This document shows positions 35,001 through 35,263 of a stretch of DNA of 35,263 bases, piece by piece (position 1 is the stretch's first letter; each line of letters opens with the position of its first letter). This DNA comes from Flavobacteriales bacterium (GTDB taxonomy: Bacteria; Bacteroidota; Bacteroidia; Flavobacteriales_D; Crocinitomicaceae), in assembly GCA_947488235.1 (NCBI GenBank), contig CANLAQ010000027.1, positions 1 through 35,263 of the forward strand. Reading direction: 5' to 3'. Below the pieces are notes generated by a model. The model ran no database searches. It was given only the letters and a program-made list of their open reading frames with translations, and had not been told where the DNA came from. Position numbers and translations under genes: made by a program.

Positions 35001-35263
35001 ACGATTGGCTACGAATCCGGTAACTGAGGAACCAACTTCAAGCAATACGCAAACCAATATGACCACTGAAGAAGAACGCTTGGCTGCGAATCCGGTGATA
35101 GAGGAACCAACTTCAAATAATACGCAAACCAATAAGACCACTGAAGAAGAACGATTGGCTGCGAATCCGGTGACTGAGGAACCAACTTCAAATAATACGC
35201 AATCCAATAAGACCAGTGAGGAAGAACGATTGGCTACGAATCCGGTGACTGAGGAACCAACTT
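32092..35263 (+). CDS. Large TPR/PD40/coiled-coil surface protein, 3' end outside window
   Basis: The frame starts at a GTG (in-frame stops at 32086 and 32089 exclude an earlier start; the next ATG would lose the signal peptide) and stays open to the window end, so at least 1057 residues. Layout: signal peptide about 1-29 (ending LFAQ); TPR-like helices 30-160; PD40/WD40-like strands around 220-290 with LYFSSDGHNSMGGFDVF, typical of Bacteroidota PorE/OmpA-related proteins; a carboxypeptidase-regulatory-like domain about 349-405 (YTTNELGAYNLLLPGGG); a long Glu/Lys/Gln-rich coiled coil about 500-880; then a 25-residue tandem repeat from 882 on. A C-terminal OmpA peptidoglycan-binding domain may follow outside. 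I infer an outer membrane or surface-structure role. Confidence 0.82.
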   Translation, partial: MKNKFVSFLIFLIFLFCFLPDNTSLFAQNLAQLQKKAESNLKALNYTAAQVEYRQLLAQDPKSIDFNFKYAVCVYYSDERNTAKKYFEFAAQSPAAPSSVNYYLGKLNHFEYKFQKAISYYELYLKNTPDKNREFDAIKEIERCKQGIVLLENPVSLRLRSMKKSSIQNFYLEYVFESRKGRFFTDIAFQSKNDKKFNHVPLYYFVRGEQYKIFSSYGTNNQKDIYFSKKISSDSWSTPTKILGSLNTEANEDFPFYDVKSSTLYFSSDGHNSMGGFDVFTIDFDPIENTSSNCENLDFPYSSTSDDYLFVPDDTLDQAIFASNRNCSKNQLLVYSVINTQSKSTIQLIKGIFVDAVNPKNFNAQISAIDQESNITYGPYTTNELGAYNLLLPGGGEFKFIVTVEGSNQQFENLATVPFVNSKQILKQELLYQIVSAEEDVLFLNKFKPFDASEEDQLNVLTAMASFNINPSLKCSRELKSTENTTQSILSAIGISEADENLALDQLQDALIDVELLPEEIETSMAKLANLKQSTAKDLKILEDQIDLKVENLNAVKSDKLRGVQEKELLALQNQLLVKQQSIIAIDAIVADFNKQKEEIVAIQSDENSASLGAQLKELRFKENEDSLKNFLNINQQKIKELISLVSPGAASDNVNSSEELTNTIKELTETISEDEQRLKKIEEQILLDSKSTATLSKKELLVVNEKIESLKNEQKTIQESLKVNNKELFLEEQRIEVLKLQNEISSNLEKIEVQKELLVPTEINVAKVNFESLIETHENQIKTQASIAQLELVKDPLILLQNQEDSLLSLNSSQDQLKQLLSLKNKEEVILKDRLSLAEKENNTDLVEEIQEQLQLLENNKIKIQNSLLELDAVNLAKNETPSNTQTNKTSEEERLAANPVTEEPTSNNTQINKTNEEERLATNPVIEEPTSNNTQSNKTTEEERLAANPVIEEPTSNNTQSNKTTEEERLATNPVTEEPTSSNTQTNMTTEEERLAANPVIEEPTSNNTQTNKTTEEERLAANPVTEEPTSNNTQSNKTSEEERLATNPVTEEPT
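34738..35262 (+). repeat. 75-bp tandem repeat array, seven full units, open at window end
   Basis: Units begin at 34738, 34813, 34888, 34963, 35038, 35113 and 35188, each exactly 75 nt and in frame. Each encodes 25 residues of the form SNNTQ-x-NKT-x-EEERLA-x-NPV-x-EEPT. Variable sites are T/I/S, S/N/T, A/T and T/I. Unit 1 has Pro in place of the first Ser. Base 35263 is the first base of a likely eighth unit. Confidence 0.95.

Noticed and set aside
34686-35207. 173-codon open frame on the minus strand inside the tandem repeat
   Set aside because: It is open only because the 75-bp unit lacks stops in that frame; the plus frame has a signal peptide, recognisable domains and continuity from 32092.

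Overview
The window reads as a low-GC chromosomal segment of a Bacteroidota, most likely Flavobacteriales (a Crocinitomicaceae/Fluviicola-like lineage is my guess). The pointers are a PorP/SprF plus gliding-type C-terminal-domain pair of the type IX secretion system (T9SS), a type III glutamine synthetase, a DUF5522 protein, a BT_3928-type MauE/thioredoxin protein, a PD40/TPR surface protein, and promoters that fit the Bacteroidota pattern TTG-N19-22-TAnnTTTG. No tRNA, rRNA, insertion sequence, phage gene or CRISPR array was seen.

Region 1 (1-10178) is a surface-glycan block. After the tail of a YfhO-type membrane protein come nine tightly packed minus-strand genes. In transcription order they are: a GT2 glycosyltransferase, a DUF115/GT42-like protein, PseB, PseC, a fused NeuB-like synthase plus SpsF-like cytidylyltransferase, an SGNH-like protein, a PseH-like GNAT acetyltransferase, a formyltransferase and PseI. 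This is a pseudaminic-acid-type nonulosonate pathway with unusual parts: a second synthase fused to the nucleotidyltransferase, an acetyltransferase next to a formyltransferase, and no visible PseG. The cluster follows alaS on the same strand with a 5-nt gap, so it may share the alaS transcript.

Region 2 (12809-18937) has a repeat-bearing intergenic stretch, an O-methyltransferase and mnmD as a coupled pair, a strong bidirectional terminator, a CoA-type NUDIX hydrolase, glnN (GSIII) with its own promoter and an upstream hairpin, and an unrecognised membrane-anchored protein.

Region 3 (19027-24089) holds a small acyltransferase, a DUF5522 protein, a PLP-dependent ACC deaminase/D-cysteine desulfhydrase-like enzyme, the T9SS pair (a PKD-domain secreted protein and its PorP/SprF partner), folP, and a duplicated DUF1599 protein that diverges from folP with only 9 nt between start codons.

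Region 4 (24148-35263) runs rightward: the BT_3928-like protein, tpiA, prmA, a 1547-residue exported protein of unknown function, and plsY. The last four are chained by stop/start overlaps. A large TPR/PD40/coiled-coil surface protein follows; it ends in a 75-bp tandem repeat array that runs off the end of the window.
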